A program made the position numbers and the translations under genes. DNA of 43,525 bases from UBA1858 sp045106935 (GTDB lineage Bacteria; Pseudomonadota; Gammaproteobacteria; UBA4575): contig JBGCFN010000034.1 in assembly GCA_045106935.1 (NCBI GenBank), forward strand, positions 1-43,525, given 5' to 3'. Numbering within the stretch: the stretch's first letter is position 1; every line of letters begins with the position of its first letter. Shown in pieces: positions 9,989 through 19,347 of the stretch. The notes under the pieces are model-generated. The model was not told where the DNA came from and searched no databases. It worked only from the letters and a program-made list of their open reading frames with translations.

Positions 9989-11230
9989 GTGTCTTCTAGA
10001 AGAGTAGTCGTAACCGGTCTAGGTATCGTTTCTCCCGTAGGTTCTACGGTAGATACTGCCTGGCAGAATATATGTGCTGGCAAAAGCGGCATTTCAAAAA
10101 TTGATGTATTTGATGCGTCAGAATTTTCTGTGCAAATCTCAGGTGCAGTCCAAGGCTTCAATGCTGATGACTATATCCCTAAGAAAGACCAGAAAAAAAT
10201 GGATCCGTTTATTCATTATGGAATCGGTGCGGGTGCGCAAGCTATTAAGGATGCAGGCTTAGAAATCACAGAAGAGAATGCTGATCGTATTGGCGTGTCT
10301 ATCGGTTCTGGGATTGGTGGATTGCCAGGGATTGAAAAAAGCTACGCAAGCTTCATGAAAAGTGGACCTAAAAGGATTTCTCCTTTCTTCGTTCCTTCTA
10401 ATATCGTCAATATGGTCTCAGGTAATCTCTCTATTATGTATGGATTACGTGGTCCAAACTATTCGTTGGTCTCAGCGTGTGCGACAGGTACCCATAGTAT
10501 TGGTGATGCAGCGCGCTTGATACAGTATGGCGACGTGGATGTAATGATTGCTGGTGGTGCTGAAATGGCGACTTGCCATCTGGGTATTGGTGGATTTGCC
10601 GCAGCGAGAGCTTTGTGTTCGTCTCACAATGATGATCCTGAGACAGCCAGTCGACCTTGGGATAAAGAACGTGACGGTTTTGTGCTTGGTGATGGTGCAG
10701 GTGTATTGGTACTTGAAGAGTATGAAACAGCTAAAGCACGAGGTGCTAAGATTTATTGCGAACTAGTTGGTTACGGAATGAGCAGTGATGCTCATCATAT
10801 GACCCAGCCAGCCGCAGGTGGTGTCGGTGCAGCTAAGTGTATGAAAAACGCCTTTAAAGATGCTGGAATTAACCCTGAAGAAGTGGGTTATGTGAATGCG
10901 CATGGCACATCAACTCCTGCAGGAGATATCGCTGAAACAGAAGGTCTTAAAGCTGCATTGGGCGATCATGCTTACAAAACGGCTGTGAGTTCAACAAAAT
11001 CAATGACAGGGCATCTGCTGGGTGCCGCGGGTGGCGTAGAGGCATTATTTGCGGTGTTAGCATTGCATAATCAAGTGGCTCCACCGACGATAAATTATAC
11101 AACTCCAGATCCTGATTGTGATTTGGATTACGTGCCTAATCAGGCGCGTGATATTTCAATTGATGTCGCCATTTCAAATTCTTTCGGATTTGGTGGCACA
11201 AACGGCACAGTTGCATTCAAGAAAATCTAA
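9989..11230 (+). CDS. fabF: 3-oxoacyl-ACP synthase II FabF
   Basis: FabF is the condensing enzyme KAS II, which elongates acyl-ACP and in E. coli makes cis-vaccenate. The 413-residue thiolase-fold protein has nucleophile C164 (SACATGTH), the two active-site histidines in NAHGTSTPAGD and STKSMTGHLLGAAGG, and the C-terminal NSFGFGGTN. The start is GTG, giving the family opening MSSRRVVVTGLG. It is the last fatty-acid gene of the cluster and is separated from pabC by a hairpin-rich gap. Confidence 0.96.
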   Translation: MSSRRVVVTGLGIVSPVGSTVDTAWQNICAGKSGISKIDVFDASEFSVQISGAVQGFNADDYIPKKDQKKMDPFIHYGIGAGAQAIKDAGLEITEENADRIGVSIGSGIGGLPGIEKSYASFMKSGPKRISPFFVPSNIVNMVSGNLSIMYGLRGPNYSLVSACATGTHSIGDAARLIQYGDVDVMIAGGAEMATCHLGIGGFAAARALCSSHNDDPETASRPWDKERDGFVLGDGAGVLVLEEYETAKARGAKIYCELVGYGMSSDAHHMTQPAAGGVGAAKCMKNAFKDAGINPEEVGYVNAHGTSTPAGDIAETEGLKAALGDHAYKTAVSSTKSMTGHLLGAAGGVEALFAVLALHNQVAPPTINYTTPDPDCDLDYVPNQARDISIDVAISNSFGFGGTNGTVAFKKI

Positions 11231-11308
11231 CGATTGCTGAATCACTCAGCAAGATTCGTTAATCAATAAATTGAAGTATGTATTGTTGGTATTCATTACC
11301 AGCAATAC
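11229..11308 (+). promoter_or_regulatory. Two strong hairpins in the fabF-pabC gap
   Basis: Two inverted repeats lie just after the fabF stop. The first (11234-11252) pairs TTGCTGA with TCAGCAA around a 5-base loop and can extend outward with AACGA/TCGTT. The second (11280-11308) is a 12-base-pair stem, GTATTG-T-TGGTA with TACCA-G-CAATAC, including one G-U pair and a 5-base loop. Neither is followed by a T-tract, so they do not look like intrinsic terminators. They may stabilise or process the fab transcript or attenuate expression of the downstream pabC-mltG-tmk-holB-pilZ genes. Confidence 0.6.
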
Positions 11309-11385
11309 ATCGACTCGTATGCTGGTTTACTTTACCATCCGGTAATTACGACACACATTAAATAAATTTTAAACAGGTGCAATAT

Positions 11386-12207
11386 ATGTTGGTGAATGGA
11401 CTACCTAGTGATGCTCTTTCTGTTCAGGATAGAGGTTTGTTATATGGTGACGGTGTGTTCGAAACTATTTTATGCGAGGCTGGCCGACCGATATTATTAG
11501 CCGGGCATACACAACGATTAGAAAATGGTTGTCGGCGCTTAGGGTTGGCTAAACAAGAGCTTCCCACCATATTGGCAGATATTCGCGAAGTGGCAAAACA
11601 AGATGACTGTGTTGTGAAGGTGATTATCACGCGAGGTGCTCGTCAGCGTGGCTATGCTTACGATGAACAAGATAACACGAGCACTCGGATAGTTTATCGT
11701 GATGACGTGCCAACGATTCCATTAGATTATTATCGCCAAGGAATACAGCTAACGAAATGTGAGTACACATTGCCTGACAATAAGCAGTTAGCAGGGATTA
11801 AACATTTGAATCGTCTTGATCAAGTGATGGCGCGTAGTGAATGGGATAAGCAATTCCAAGAAGGGGTGATGTTTGCTGATGATGGGCGCGTTGTGGAAGG
11901 CACAATGTCTAATATTTTTATTGAATCAAATCAGCAATGGTTAACGCCTAAGCTGGAGAACTCAGGAATTCTTGGTGTGATGCGTCAATGGATAATGCGT
12001 AATTGCTATCATGCTGAAATGGAATGTGTAGAAGCAGATATACAATTGTCTGATATGCAAAATGCCCAATCAATATTCGTATGCAATAGTGTGGTAGGTA
12101 TTTGGCCGGTGGCTGACTTTGCAGGTAAAGACTATGTGTTAAGCAAAGCCATGACGACGATGATGCAACACGCAAATTCATCGTTGACAAAATTGTATCC
12201 AATTTAA
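11386..12207 (+). CDS. pabC: Aminodeoxychorismate lyase PabC
   Basis: PabC cleaves 4-amino-4-deoxychorismate to p-aminobenzoate and pyruvate in folate synthesis. The protein is a PLP fold-type IV enzyme with the opening LVNGLPSDALSVQDRGLLYGD, the PLP lysine in GIKHLNRLDQVMA, and the phosphate-binding EGTMSNIF. The ATG at 11386 is preferred over an in-frame GTG at 11377 because the CAGGTG ribosome-binding site lies at a proper distance from the ATG and overlaps the GTG. This gives 273 residues. The position between fabF and mltG is the standard gammaproteobacterial one. Confidence 0.92.
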   Translation: MLVNGLPSDALSVQDRGLLYGDGVFETILCEAGRPILLAGHTQRLENGCRRLGLAKQELPTILADIREVAKQDDCVVKVIITRGARQRGYAYDEQDNTSTRIVYRDDVPTIPLDYYRQGIQLTKCEYTLPDNKQLAGIKHLNRLDQVMARSEWDKQFQEGVMFADDGRVVEGTMSNIFIESNQQWLTPKLENSGILGVMRQWIMRNCYHAEMECVEADIQLSDMQNAQSIFVCNSVVGIWPVADFAGKDYVLSKAMTTMMQHANSSLTKLYPI

Positions 12208-12210
12208 TTT

Positions 12211-13200
12211 ATGCTAAAACTATTATCAATTTTTTTGATTGCAGGCATTGTTGCCGCAAGTGTGTTTGCACATAAAATTGATCGTTATGTGAATGATCCT
12301 ATTAGTGATAAAAATGATGTGGTAGAGATTGTCGTGGATCAAGGCGCTACATTTAATCAAGTCAGTCAGCGCTTGGTTGAAGCAGGATTTATTTCTCATC
12401 CATTATATTTCAAGTTGCTTGCAATGTATGAAGAGAAAACACAGAAAATAAAGTCAGGCGAATATCGGTTTAAGCTAACGCAATCACCGGCACAGATACT
12501 AGAAGATCTTGTGCAGGGGAATACCATGCAATATAAGCTGACTATTATTGAAGGAAAGCGATTCCAGGATTTTTATCAGCAGCTACAAGACCATCCAAAA
12601 ATTTCGCGTGTAGTAGATAATGTCGAAGATATTAAAGATGAATTAAAAATTGAACAAAAAAGTTTAGAAGGTTTATTTTTTCCTGACACCTATACATTTT
12701 CTGCCGGTACAAAAGATATCGATATTATTCGACAAAGTCATAAATTGTTGCGTGACTTTCTCGATGAAGAGTGGCCCAATCGTAGCGAGGAATCACTTGT
12801 TTCTAGTCCGTATGAAGCTTTGATATTGGCTTCTATTGTTGAAAAAGAAACGTCAGTGGAATCAGAGCGACCCGTGATTGCGGGCGTGTTTATTTCGCGT
12901 CTAAAAATCAATATGCCATTACAAACAGATCCTACAGTGATCTATGGATTAGGTGCCGCTTTTGATGGGAATCTAACACGTAAGCATTTGCAAACAGATA
13001 ATCCTTACAATACTTATACGCGACGAGGTTTGCCGCCATCACCCATTGCTTTGGTAGGTAAAGCAGCTATTCGTGCTGTTTTGCATCCTGATATCACAGG
13101 TAACTTGTACTTCGTTTCTAAGAATGACGGAACGCATTATTTTTCGAAAACTTATAAAGAGCATCTTGCGGCAGTACGCAAGTATCAATTAAAGAGATAA
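12211..13200 (+). CDS. mltG: Endolytic murein transglycosylase MltG
   Basis: MltG (YceG) cleaves nascent glycan strands at the inner membrane and is proposed to terminate peptidoglycan polymerisation. The 329-residue protein has one N-terminal membrane segment (LLSIFLIAGIVAASVFA), a LysM-like part, then the catalytic domain with the conserved glutamate E211 in ASIVEKET. Other family signatures are GLFFPDTYTF, LQTDPTVIYGLG, YNTYTRRGLPPSPI and FVSKNDGTHYFS. It starts 3 bases after pabC. Confidence 0.95.
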   Translation: MLKLLSIFLIAGIVAASVFAHKIDRYVNDPISDKNDVVEIVVDQGATFNQVSQRLVEAGFISHPLYFKLLAMYEEKTQKIKSGEYRFKLTQSPAQILEDLVQGNTMQYKLTIIEGKRFQDFYQQLQDHPKISRVVDNVEDIKDELKIEQKSLEGLFFPDTYTFSAGTKDIDIIRQSHKLLRDFLDEEWPNRSEESLVSSPYEALILASIVEKETSVESERPVIAGVFISRLKINMPLQTDPTVIYGLGAAFDGNLTRKHLQTDNPYNTYTRRGLPPSPIALVGKAAIRAVLHPDITGNLYFVSKNDGTHYFSKTYKEHLAAVRKYQLKR

Positions 13201-13202
13201 TT

Positions 13203-13826
13203 GTGAAAGGGCGCTTTATTAGTTTAGAAGGGATTGAAGGCTCAGGAAAAAGTACTCAAGTGAGCTTTGTGATTGATTATCTGCAAAGTAAGAATATTGA
13301 AGTAGTGAGCACTAGAGAGCCCGGTGGGACTTTGGTAGGCGAAAGAATACGTGATGTGCTTTTGGATAATCAATTACCAAGCATGCACATGGACACTGAA
13401 CTAATGTTGATGTTCGCTGCGCGAGTAGAGCATGTGAAAAGAGTCATCTTGCCTGCATTGGAATCTGGTCAATGGGTTGTCTGTGATCGTTTTTACGATG
13501 CAACTTATGCTTATCAAGGGTATGGGCGTCAGATTGATTTAAAACGCATAGATGCGCTTAAAGAATTCTCAGTCGGTGATCTTGCGCCTGATTTGACTTT
13601 GTTATTGGATGTAACATTAGACGTAAGTATGGAACGTGTCACTAAGCGTGGAAATAAAGATCGATTTGAAAATGAGAAAATAGAATTTTATAAGAAAGTG
13701 CGAGAAGGTTATTTGACGATTGCAAAAAGCGATCCTGATCGAGTCGTGATAGTTGATGCAACTGGCATGATTGATGAAGTCCAAGCTGAGATTCAAATCA
13801 AATTGGATGAGCTATTAAATGAATAA
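13203..13826 (+). CDS. tmk: Thymidylate kinase
   Basis: Tmk phosphorylates dTMP to dTDP. The 207-residue P-loop kinase has Walker A GIEGSGKST at residues 10-18, the EPGGT loop, CDRFYDATYAYQG (DR[YF] motif) and a normal C-terminus. The start codon is GTG, two bases after the mltG stop. holB overlaps its last 8 bases, implying translational coupling. Confidence 0.96.
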   Translation: MKGRFISLEGIEGSGKSTQVSFVIDYLQSKNIEVVSTREPGGTLVGERIRDVLLDNQLPSMHMDTELMLMFAARVEHVKRVILPALESGQWVVCDRFYDATYAYQGYGRQIDLKRIDALKEFSVGDLAPDLTLLLDVTLDVSMERVTKRGNKDRFENEKIEFYKKVREGYLTIAKSDPDRVVIVDATGMIDEVQAEIQIKLDELLNE

Positions 13827-14811
13827 TCAATTGTATCCTTGGCATAGAGAGCAGTGGGAATCATTTGAGCGTATGGCCAAATCAGATTCATTGCCACATG
13901 CGATCTTATTAAGTGGCCCCGAAGGAGTTGGAAAACACCACTTTGCTAGAAATCTAGTGTCAGCAATCTTGTGCTTAGAGCCTGCCGAGACAGGTGAAGC
14001 CTGTGGCCAATGTAAGCATTGTTTATTAATGGAAGCGAAGACTTATCCTGATTTTGTCCACGTTACCCCCGAAGAAGATAAAAATACGATATCGATCGAT
14101 GAAATTCGTGAACTAATCAGCAAATTGCACCTGACTCGTCATTTTGACGCAAAAAAGATTGCTTTAATTGAATCTGCGGAAAGTATGAATACGAGTGCCG
14201 CTAATGCGTTGCTAAAAACACTAGAAGAGCCTCCTGATGAAACCATTCTTATTCTAGTGACCAGTGCACCTCTTAAATTACCCGCGACGATTCGCAGTCG
14301 ATGCCAATTTGTCCCATTTTACTCGCCTAGTCAGGCAGAGGCCTTGGCGTGGTTGAAGAACATTGCCAATGATGTGGAATGGGAGCCTTTGCTCAGAGTG
14401 GCTCAGGGCGCTCCATTGCAAGCTATGCAATATCATGAAACCGAGTTGCTAGATCAGCGAATATCAGTGGTGCAGGGGTTTTTAGAAGTATTTGAGGCAA
14501 ATTCTGACCCCATAGAAATTGCGGCAAGAATTGAGGCAATCCCGTTTTTACAATGTTTTCAGTGGATTCAAGCCGTGATTGTTGATTTATTGAGGATAAA
14601 AGGAGCTGAAAACCCAATAACGCTCGAAAATCCTGACTTTTATCGGCCATTGCTTGCTTTAGCGCCTCGTATGCAAGTACCTTTACTACTGGAGTTCTGG
14701 GAATTGCTGTTAGAGCGCAAAAGGATTTTTGATAATAGTCTAAATAGGCGTTTATTTGCAGAATCATTGTTGATTCGTAGCCACAAATTAGCAATAAAAC
14801 ACTCAGTGTGA
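13819..14811 (+). CDS. holB: DNA polymerase III subunit delta'
   Basis: HolB is the clamp-loader delta' subunit. The 330-residue protein has a modified P-loop (GPEGVGKH), the four zinc-binding cysteines C52, C62, C65 and C68 (CLEPAETGEACGQCKHC), ANALLKTLEEPP and the SRC arginine-finger motif (IRSRCQF). Its C-terminal collar domain is less conserved. The ATG overlaps the end of tmk. Confidence 0.95.
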   Translation: MNNQLYPWHREQWESFERMAKSDSLPHAILLSGPEGVGKHHFARNLVSAILCLEPAETGEACGQCKHCLLMEAKTYPDFVHVTPEEDKNTISIDEIRELISKLHLTRHFDAKKIALIESAESMNTSAANALLKTLEEPPDETILILVTSAPLKLPATIRSRCQFVPFYSPSQAEALAWLKNIANDVEWEPLLRVAQGAPLQAMQYHETELLDQRISVVQGFLEVFEANSDPIEIAARIEAIPFLQCFQWIQAVIVDLLRIKGAENPITLENPDFYRPLLALAPRMQVPLLLEFWELLLERKRIFDNSLNRRLFAESLLIRSHKLAIKHSV

Positions 14812-14839
14812 ATTAAAGAGAAATAAAGAGAATAAACAT

Positions 14840-15184
14840 ATGGCCAATGGTGGAAGAGGAATTATTTCGCTTGCGATTAAGGATAAAGGCTCGCTATACG
14901 CTTCGTATATTCCATTTGTAAAAAATGGAGGGTTATTTATTCCCACAAGTAAAAATTTCAGTTTAGGTGAAGAAGTATTCATGTTGCTGACTTTGATGGA
15001 AGAAAGTGAAAGAATCCCGGTGGCAGGTCAGGTCATATGGATAACACCTCAAGGTTCCCAAGGGAACAGAACCACAGGTATTGGTGTCCAATTTAGTAAC
15101 CAAGACAGTGGCGAGACGCGTACAAAAATTGAAGCACTATTAGGTGGTGCGTTACAGGCAGATAGGCCAACACATACCATGTAA
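14840..15184 (+). CDS. pilZ: PilZ domain protein, type IV pilus PilZ type
   Basis: The 114-residue protein matches the founding PilZ of Pseudomonas (GIISLAIKDKGSLYASYIPFVKNGG, GEEVFMLLTLMEESERIPVAGQVIWITP). It sits directly after holB as in Pseudomonas. This subtype lacks the N-terminal RxxxR motif for cyclic di-GMP. It acts through PilB and FimX in type IV pilus assembly. tatD, which often follows, is missing, and sucA begins next. No pilus structural genes are in the window. Confidence 0.9.
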   Translation: MANGGRGIISLAIKDKGSLYASYIPFVKNGGLFIPTSKNFSLGEEVFMLLTLMEESERIPVAGQVIWITPQGSQGNRTTGIGVQFSNQDSGETRTKIEALLGGALQADRPTHTM

Positions 15185-15259
15185 CAAATTTGTATAGCTT
15201 GCTTTCTATTTGGTTAAAAATATAAAATTTAACTATATAAACACAAAATAGAAACAGCA

Positions 15260-18109
15260 ATGAGCCATAACAACAATCAACATATTTATGGTGTCAATGC
15301 TGAATATATTGAGTCTCTATACCAGCAATATACTCAAGACCCCTCCTCAGTTAGTCAATCCTGGCAAGAATATTTTAGTCAGTTAGATGTTGATGAAGAC
15401 ATTCCGCTGCAAGACTTACATCAAAGTATAAGAAACAGTATCGCCAGTGAATTGCGTAATGAAGACAAGCAATCGACAAGCTTGGATGGTCTTAGCCTGG
15501 ATCAACATCATCAAGAAAAACAAAGAGCTGTTTTACGCTTAATTCGTGCCTACCGTCGCTTAGGTCATCGTCAAGCAGATATCGATCCGCTTTATGGTGA
15601 TGGTCGAATTGAAGTTGATATGCTTAGTCTTGAATATCATGGTTTATCGTCATCTGATTTAGATGATGAGTTCTTTATTTGGGAGCATGATACTAGTCAA
15701 AAGCTGTCCTTAAGTTCAATTATAAACCTCATGTCGACAACCTATTGTGGTTGTATAGGTTCAGAAACAGAACATATTTCAGATCCAGAACAGAAACGTT
15801 GGCTACGTAAATATCTGGAATCAAACTATGCAGATTTAAAGTTCAGCGCTGATAAAAAGAAACGCATACTCACAAGGCTGATATCTGCAAATGCGTTAGA
15901 AACCTATTTGCATCGAAAGTATGTGGGACAAAAACGATTTTCATTGGAAGGAGGCACTAGCCTTATTCCGATGCTAGATACGTTGATACAAAGTGCAGGG
16001 GATCATTCTGTGAAAGAAGCCATTATAGGCATGGCTCATCGTGGTCGACTCAATGTCTTAGTCAATATTATGGGTAAAAGCCCACAAGATTTATTTGAAG
16101 AATTCGAAGGGAATGTCGATTTAGAATTTGGTTCGGGGGATGTTAAGTATCACAAAGGTTTTTCGATTGACCTGAAAACAAAGAAAAACCCTATTCATGC
16201 GGTGTTAGCATTTAATCCTTCTCATTTGGAAATTATTAATCCAGTTGTGGAAGGTTCAGTGCGCGCGCGTCAAGAAAGACGTCAAGATAAACAACGTCGT
16301 CAAGTGATTCCTATTCTTATTCATGGCGATGCTGCATTTGCAGGGCAAGGTGTTGTGATGGAAACGCTTAATCTATCTAGCACTAGAGGCTATACCACGG
16401 GCGGTACAATTCATATTGTTATTAATAATCAAATTGGCTTTACCACGAGTGATCCGTTGGATTCTCGTTCGACATTATATTGCACTGATGTCGCTAAAAT
16501 GGTGCAAGCGCCGATTTTACATGTCAATGGAGATGATCCGGAAGCCGTTGTGTTTGCCGCACAAATGGCGATGGATTACCGCATGAAATATGCGCAGGAT
16601 ATTGTGATTGACATGATTTGTTATCGCCGTCATGGGCACTCGGAAGCAGATGAACCCGCGATTACTCAGCCATTAATGTATCAACGAATTCGTAATAAAG
16701 CGCGTGTTGATCAACTCTACTATCAACAGTTATTAGAAGAGGGCATTGTTGCTGAGAATGCACATCGGGAAATTGAAAACAAATATGTTGAAAAATTAAA
16801 TATAGGTAAACCTGTATGCTCTGATATTGCTCAACGCAGTCGTTCAAAGTACGTTGTTGACTATACGCCGTTTAAAGGCACTCATTGGCGAGAATCATCA
16901 GATACCGCTATCAATGAGGAGGTTATTCAGCAGATTGGTGAGGTTGTGACTTCTGTTCCTGAAGGTTTTTCATTACACCGAAATGTGAAAAAAATCTTGG
17001 ACCTACGTAAACGAATGGCTTCCGGAGAGTTAGCTGTTGATTGGGGGTTTGCAGAGATGTTGGCCTATGGTTCTTTATTAGAGCAGGGCTATCCAATTCG
17101 ATTGTCAGGACAAGATAGCGTGCGTGGAACATTTGCTCACCGACACAGTGCTTTTCACGATCAAGATAACGGTGACATCTATATTCCTTTACGTAATCTT
17201 TATGACAAACAACCACAGTTTTTACCAATAAATAGCTTGTTGTCTGAAGCGGCGGTGCTGGGTTACGAAGTCGGTTACGCAACATCTGAACCCAACTCAT
17301 TAGTGATATGGGAAGCTCAATTTGGTGATTTTGCCAATAATGCACAGGTCATTATTGATCAATTTTTAAGTTCATCAGAAGTGAAGTGGCAACGATATTG
17401 TGGTTTAGTCTTGTTCTTACCCCATGGATATGATGGACAAGGGCCAGAACATTCATCTGCGCGTATGGAGAGATATTTACAGTTATGCGCTGAGGAAAAT
17501 ATGCAAGTGTGTATTCCTACTACTCCGGCTCAGCATTTTCATTTGTTACGTAGGCAAATGTTAAGACCTTACAGAAAGCCGCTTGTTGTATTGACGCCTA
17601 AAAGTTTATTGCGCCATCCGCAATCAACATCGCAGTTAAGTGAGTTCACGAAGGATGAATTTAAACAAATTATTACCACGTATAATGATAAGGATATAGC
17701 TAAGGTTAAAAGATTATTGCTATGTGCAGGCAAAGTATATTTTGATTTGTTAGCAAAAAAACAAGAAAACAATTTAGATAATGTCGAGATCATAAGAATT
17801 GAACAATTATACCCATTCCCTAAAGATGAGATTAAACAAGAGCTTGCTAAATTTAAACATGTAGCTGAGATTGTCTGGGTGCAAGAAGAACCAAGGAATC
17901 AAGGCGCATGGTTTTATATGCAGTCTCGTAAGAATTTGGCTGATTGTATTTATGCTGATCAATCATTACAGTATGCAGGCAGAGATTATTCTGCATCACC
18001 CGCGGCGGGTTATTTGCAGCTACATCGCCTGCAGCAGGCACAATTGGTGAATCAAGCATTAGGATTAACCAATAGCACAAAAAATGTTGAGCTCAAAAGT
18101 GTTAGTTAA
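15260..18109 (+). CDS. sucA: 2-oxoglutarate dehydrogenase E1 component
   Basis: SucA is the thiamine-diphosphate enzyme that decarboxylates 2-oxoglutarate and acylates the E2 lipoyl group. The 949-residue length (E. coli 933) is intact. It has the E1o N-terminus (HIYGVNAEYIESLYQQY), GMAHRGRLNVLVNIMGK, FNPSHLEIINPVVEGSVRA, the ThDP-binding HGDAAFAGQGVV and NNQIGFTT, and DSVRGTFAHRHS near the second domain. No internal stop is seen. sucB follows after 24 bases, so the two are one transcription unit. Confidence 0.97.
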   Translation: MSHNNNQHIYGVNAEYIESLYQQYTQDPSSVSQSWQEYFSQLDVDEDIPLQDLHQSIRNSIASELRNEDKQSTSLDGLSLDQHHQEKQRAVLRLIRAYRRLGHRQADIDPLYGDGRIEVDMLSLEYHGLSSSDLDDEFFIWEHDTSQKLSLSSIINLMSTTYCGCIGSETEHISDPEQKRWLRKYLESNYADLKFSADKKKRILTRLISANALETYLHRKYVGQKRFSLEGGTSLIPMLDTLIQSAGDHSVKEAIIGMAHRGRLNVLVNIMGKSPQDLFEEFEGNVDLEFGSGDVKYHKGFSIDLKTKKNPIHAVLAFNPSHLEIINPVVEGSVRARQERRQDKQRRQVIPILIHGDAAFAGQGVVMETLNLSSTRGYTTGGTIHIVINNQIGFTTSDPLDSRSTLYCTDVAKMVQAPILHVNGDDPEAVVFAAQMAMDYRMKYAQDIVIDMICYRRHGHSEADEPAITQPLMYQRIRNKARVDQLYYQQLLEEGIVAENAHREIENKYVEKLNIGKPVCSDIAQRSRSKYVVDYTPFKGTHWRESSDTAINEEVIQQIGEVVTSVPEGFSLHRNVKKILDLRKRMASGELAVDWGFAEMLAYGSLLEQGYPIRLSGQDSVRGTFAHRHSAFHDQDNGDIYIPLRNLYDKQPQFLPINSLLSEAAVLGYEVGYATSEPNSLVIWEAQFGDFANNAQVIIDQFLSSSEVKWQRYCGLVLFLPHGYDGQGPEHSSARMERYLQLCAEENMQVCIPTTPAQHFHLLRRQMLRPYRKPLVVLTPKSLLRHPQSTSQLSEFTKDEFKQIITTYNDKDIAKVKRLLLCAGKVYFDLLAKKQENNLDNVEIIRIEQLYPFPKDEIKQELAKFKHVAEIVWVQEEPRNQGAWFYMQSRKNLADCIYADQSLQYAGRDYSASPAAGYLQLHRLQQAQLVNQALGLTNSTKNVELKSVS

Positions 18110-18133
18110 AACCCATTAATTCAAGGAATTACA

Positions 18134-19345
18134 TTGGCAATTGATATAAAAATCCCTGAGTTTTCTGAATCTATTAGTGAGGGAACCATCAGCGCGTGGC
18201 TAAAGGGCGTGGGTGATTCTGTCGAGGAAGGGGAAACTTTAGTTGAAATTGAAACTGATAAAGTTTTGTTAGAAATTCCTTCGCCTGCATCAGGTGTGCT
18301 TGAGAAAATCGTAAAAGATGAAAATGACACAGTAAATAGCCAAGAAGTGATTGGTCAGTTATCTGCATCTGCTAATGTTCAAGTGCAAGAAGTGATACCT
18401 GAGGTAACGCCTTCTAATGATAATAAAGAAGCTGATGTAATTGCTACTGAAAGTCATGATGAATCTGCAGGATATAAGAAAACGAGTCCAGCTGTTAGGA
18501 AATTGATCGCTGAGAATAATGTTGAGCTAAAAGATGTGAAGCCAACAGGTAAAAATAATCGCGTGACCAAAAACGATGTTTTAGCCTCAAGTACAAAAAA
18601 GCAAAAAGATATATCAACATCTTCTCCCAATCATTTATCAGCTAGCAACGAGACTGAGCGAGTACCTATGAGTAGCTTGCGTAAAAGGATCTCAGACCGT
18701 TTAGTATCTGCGCAACAAGAATACGCCATGTTAACTACCTTTAATGAGGTGAACATGAGTGAGATTTTATCAATAAGAGCAAAGAATAAAGAAAAATTTC
18801 TTGAGCGCCACGAAGTCAAACTTGGATTTATGTAGTTTTTTGTGTTGGCGGCAATTGAAGCATTAAAAGAATATCCAGTGCTGAATGCATCAATAGACGG
18901 TGATGAAATTGTCTATCATCGATATGTCGATGTTGGCATTGCCGTCAGTGCTGAGAGAGGACTGGTTGTCCCTATTGTGCGTAATGCAAATACAAAGTCG
19001 TTGTCTTCGATTGAAATAGAAATCAATCAACTTGCCGCAAGCGCACGTGAAAATAAGCTATCAATTGACGAGCTTATTGGTGGAACATTTACGATTACAA
19101 ATGGTGGTGTATTTGGCTCTATGTTGTCTACACCAATTATTAATCCACCCCAAAGTGCTATTCTTGGAATGCATGCGATTGAGAAACGGCCAATTGTGGT
19201 GGGCGATGAGATAATAATTGCCCCAATGATGTATTTGGCGCTGTCATATGATCATCGTATTATTGATGGTCGTGAAGCTGTCTTATTTTTAAGTCATATT
19301 AAAAAAATCATTGAAGATCCTATTCAACTTTTGTTGCATTTGTAA
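18134..19345 (+). pseudogene. sucB: Dihydrolipoamide succinyltransferase (E2), interrupted by an in-frame TAG
   Basis: SucB is the succinyl-transferring core of 2-oxoglutarate dehydrogenase. The start is TTG with a good AAGGA site 6 bases upstream. Codons 1-233 hold the lipoyl domain (lipoyl lysine K43 in IETDKVLLEIPSPASG), a linker, the E1/E3-binding domain (TSPAVRKLIAENNVE) and the start of the acyltransferase domain. A TAG at 18836-18838 follows KLGFM, where E. coli has serine. The frame then runs on without a shift through VDVGIAVSAERGLVVPIV, ITNGGVFGSMLSTPIINPPQ and the catalytic SYDHRIIDGREAV to a normal stop. Total span is 403 codons (E. coli 405). A single TCG-to-TAG change accounts for it. 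The truncated product would carry lipoate but no catalytic core. Confidence 0.92.
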
Positions 19346-19347
19346 TT

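Noticed and set aside
16923..17345. Minus-strand reading frame of 140 codons inside sucA
   Set aside because: It is the antisense shadow of a highly conserved gene, with no recognisable protein features.
1..19345. Stop-codon reassignment as the explanation for the acnB TGA and sucB TAG
   Set aside because: Two different stops are involved, and both TGA and TAG end other well-defined genes in the window at the expected family length.
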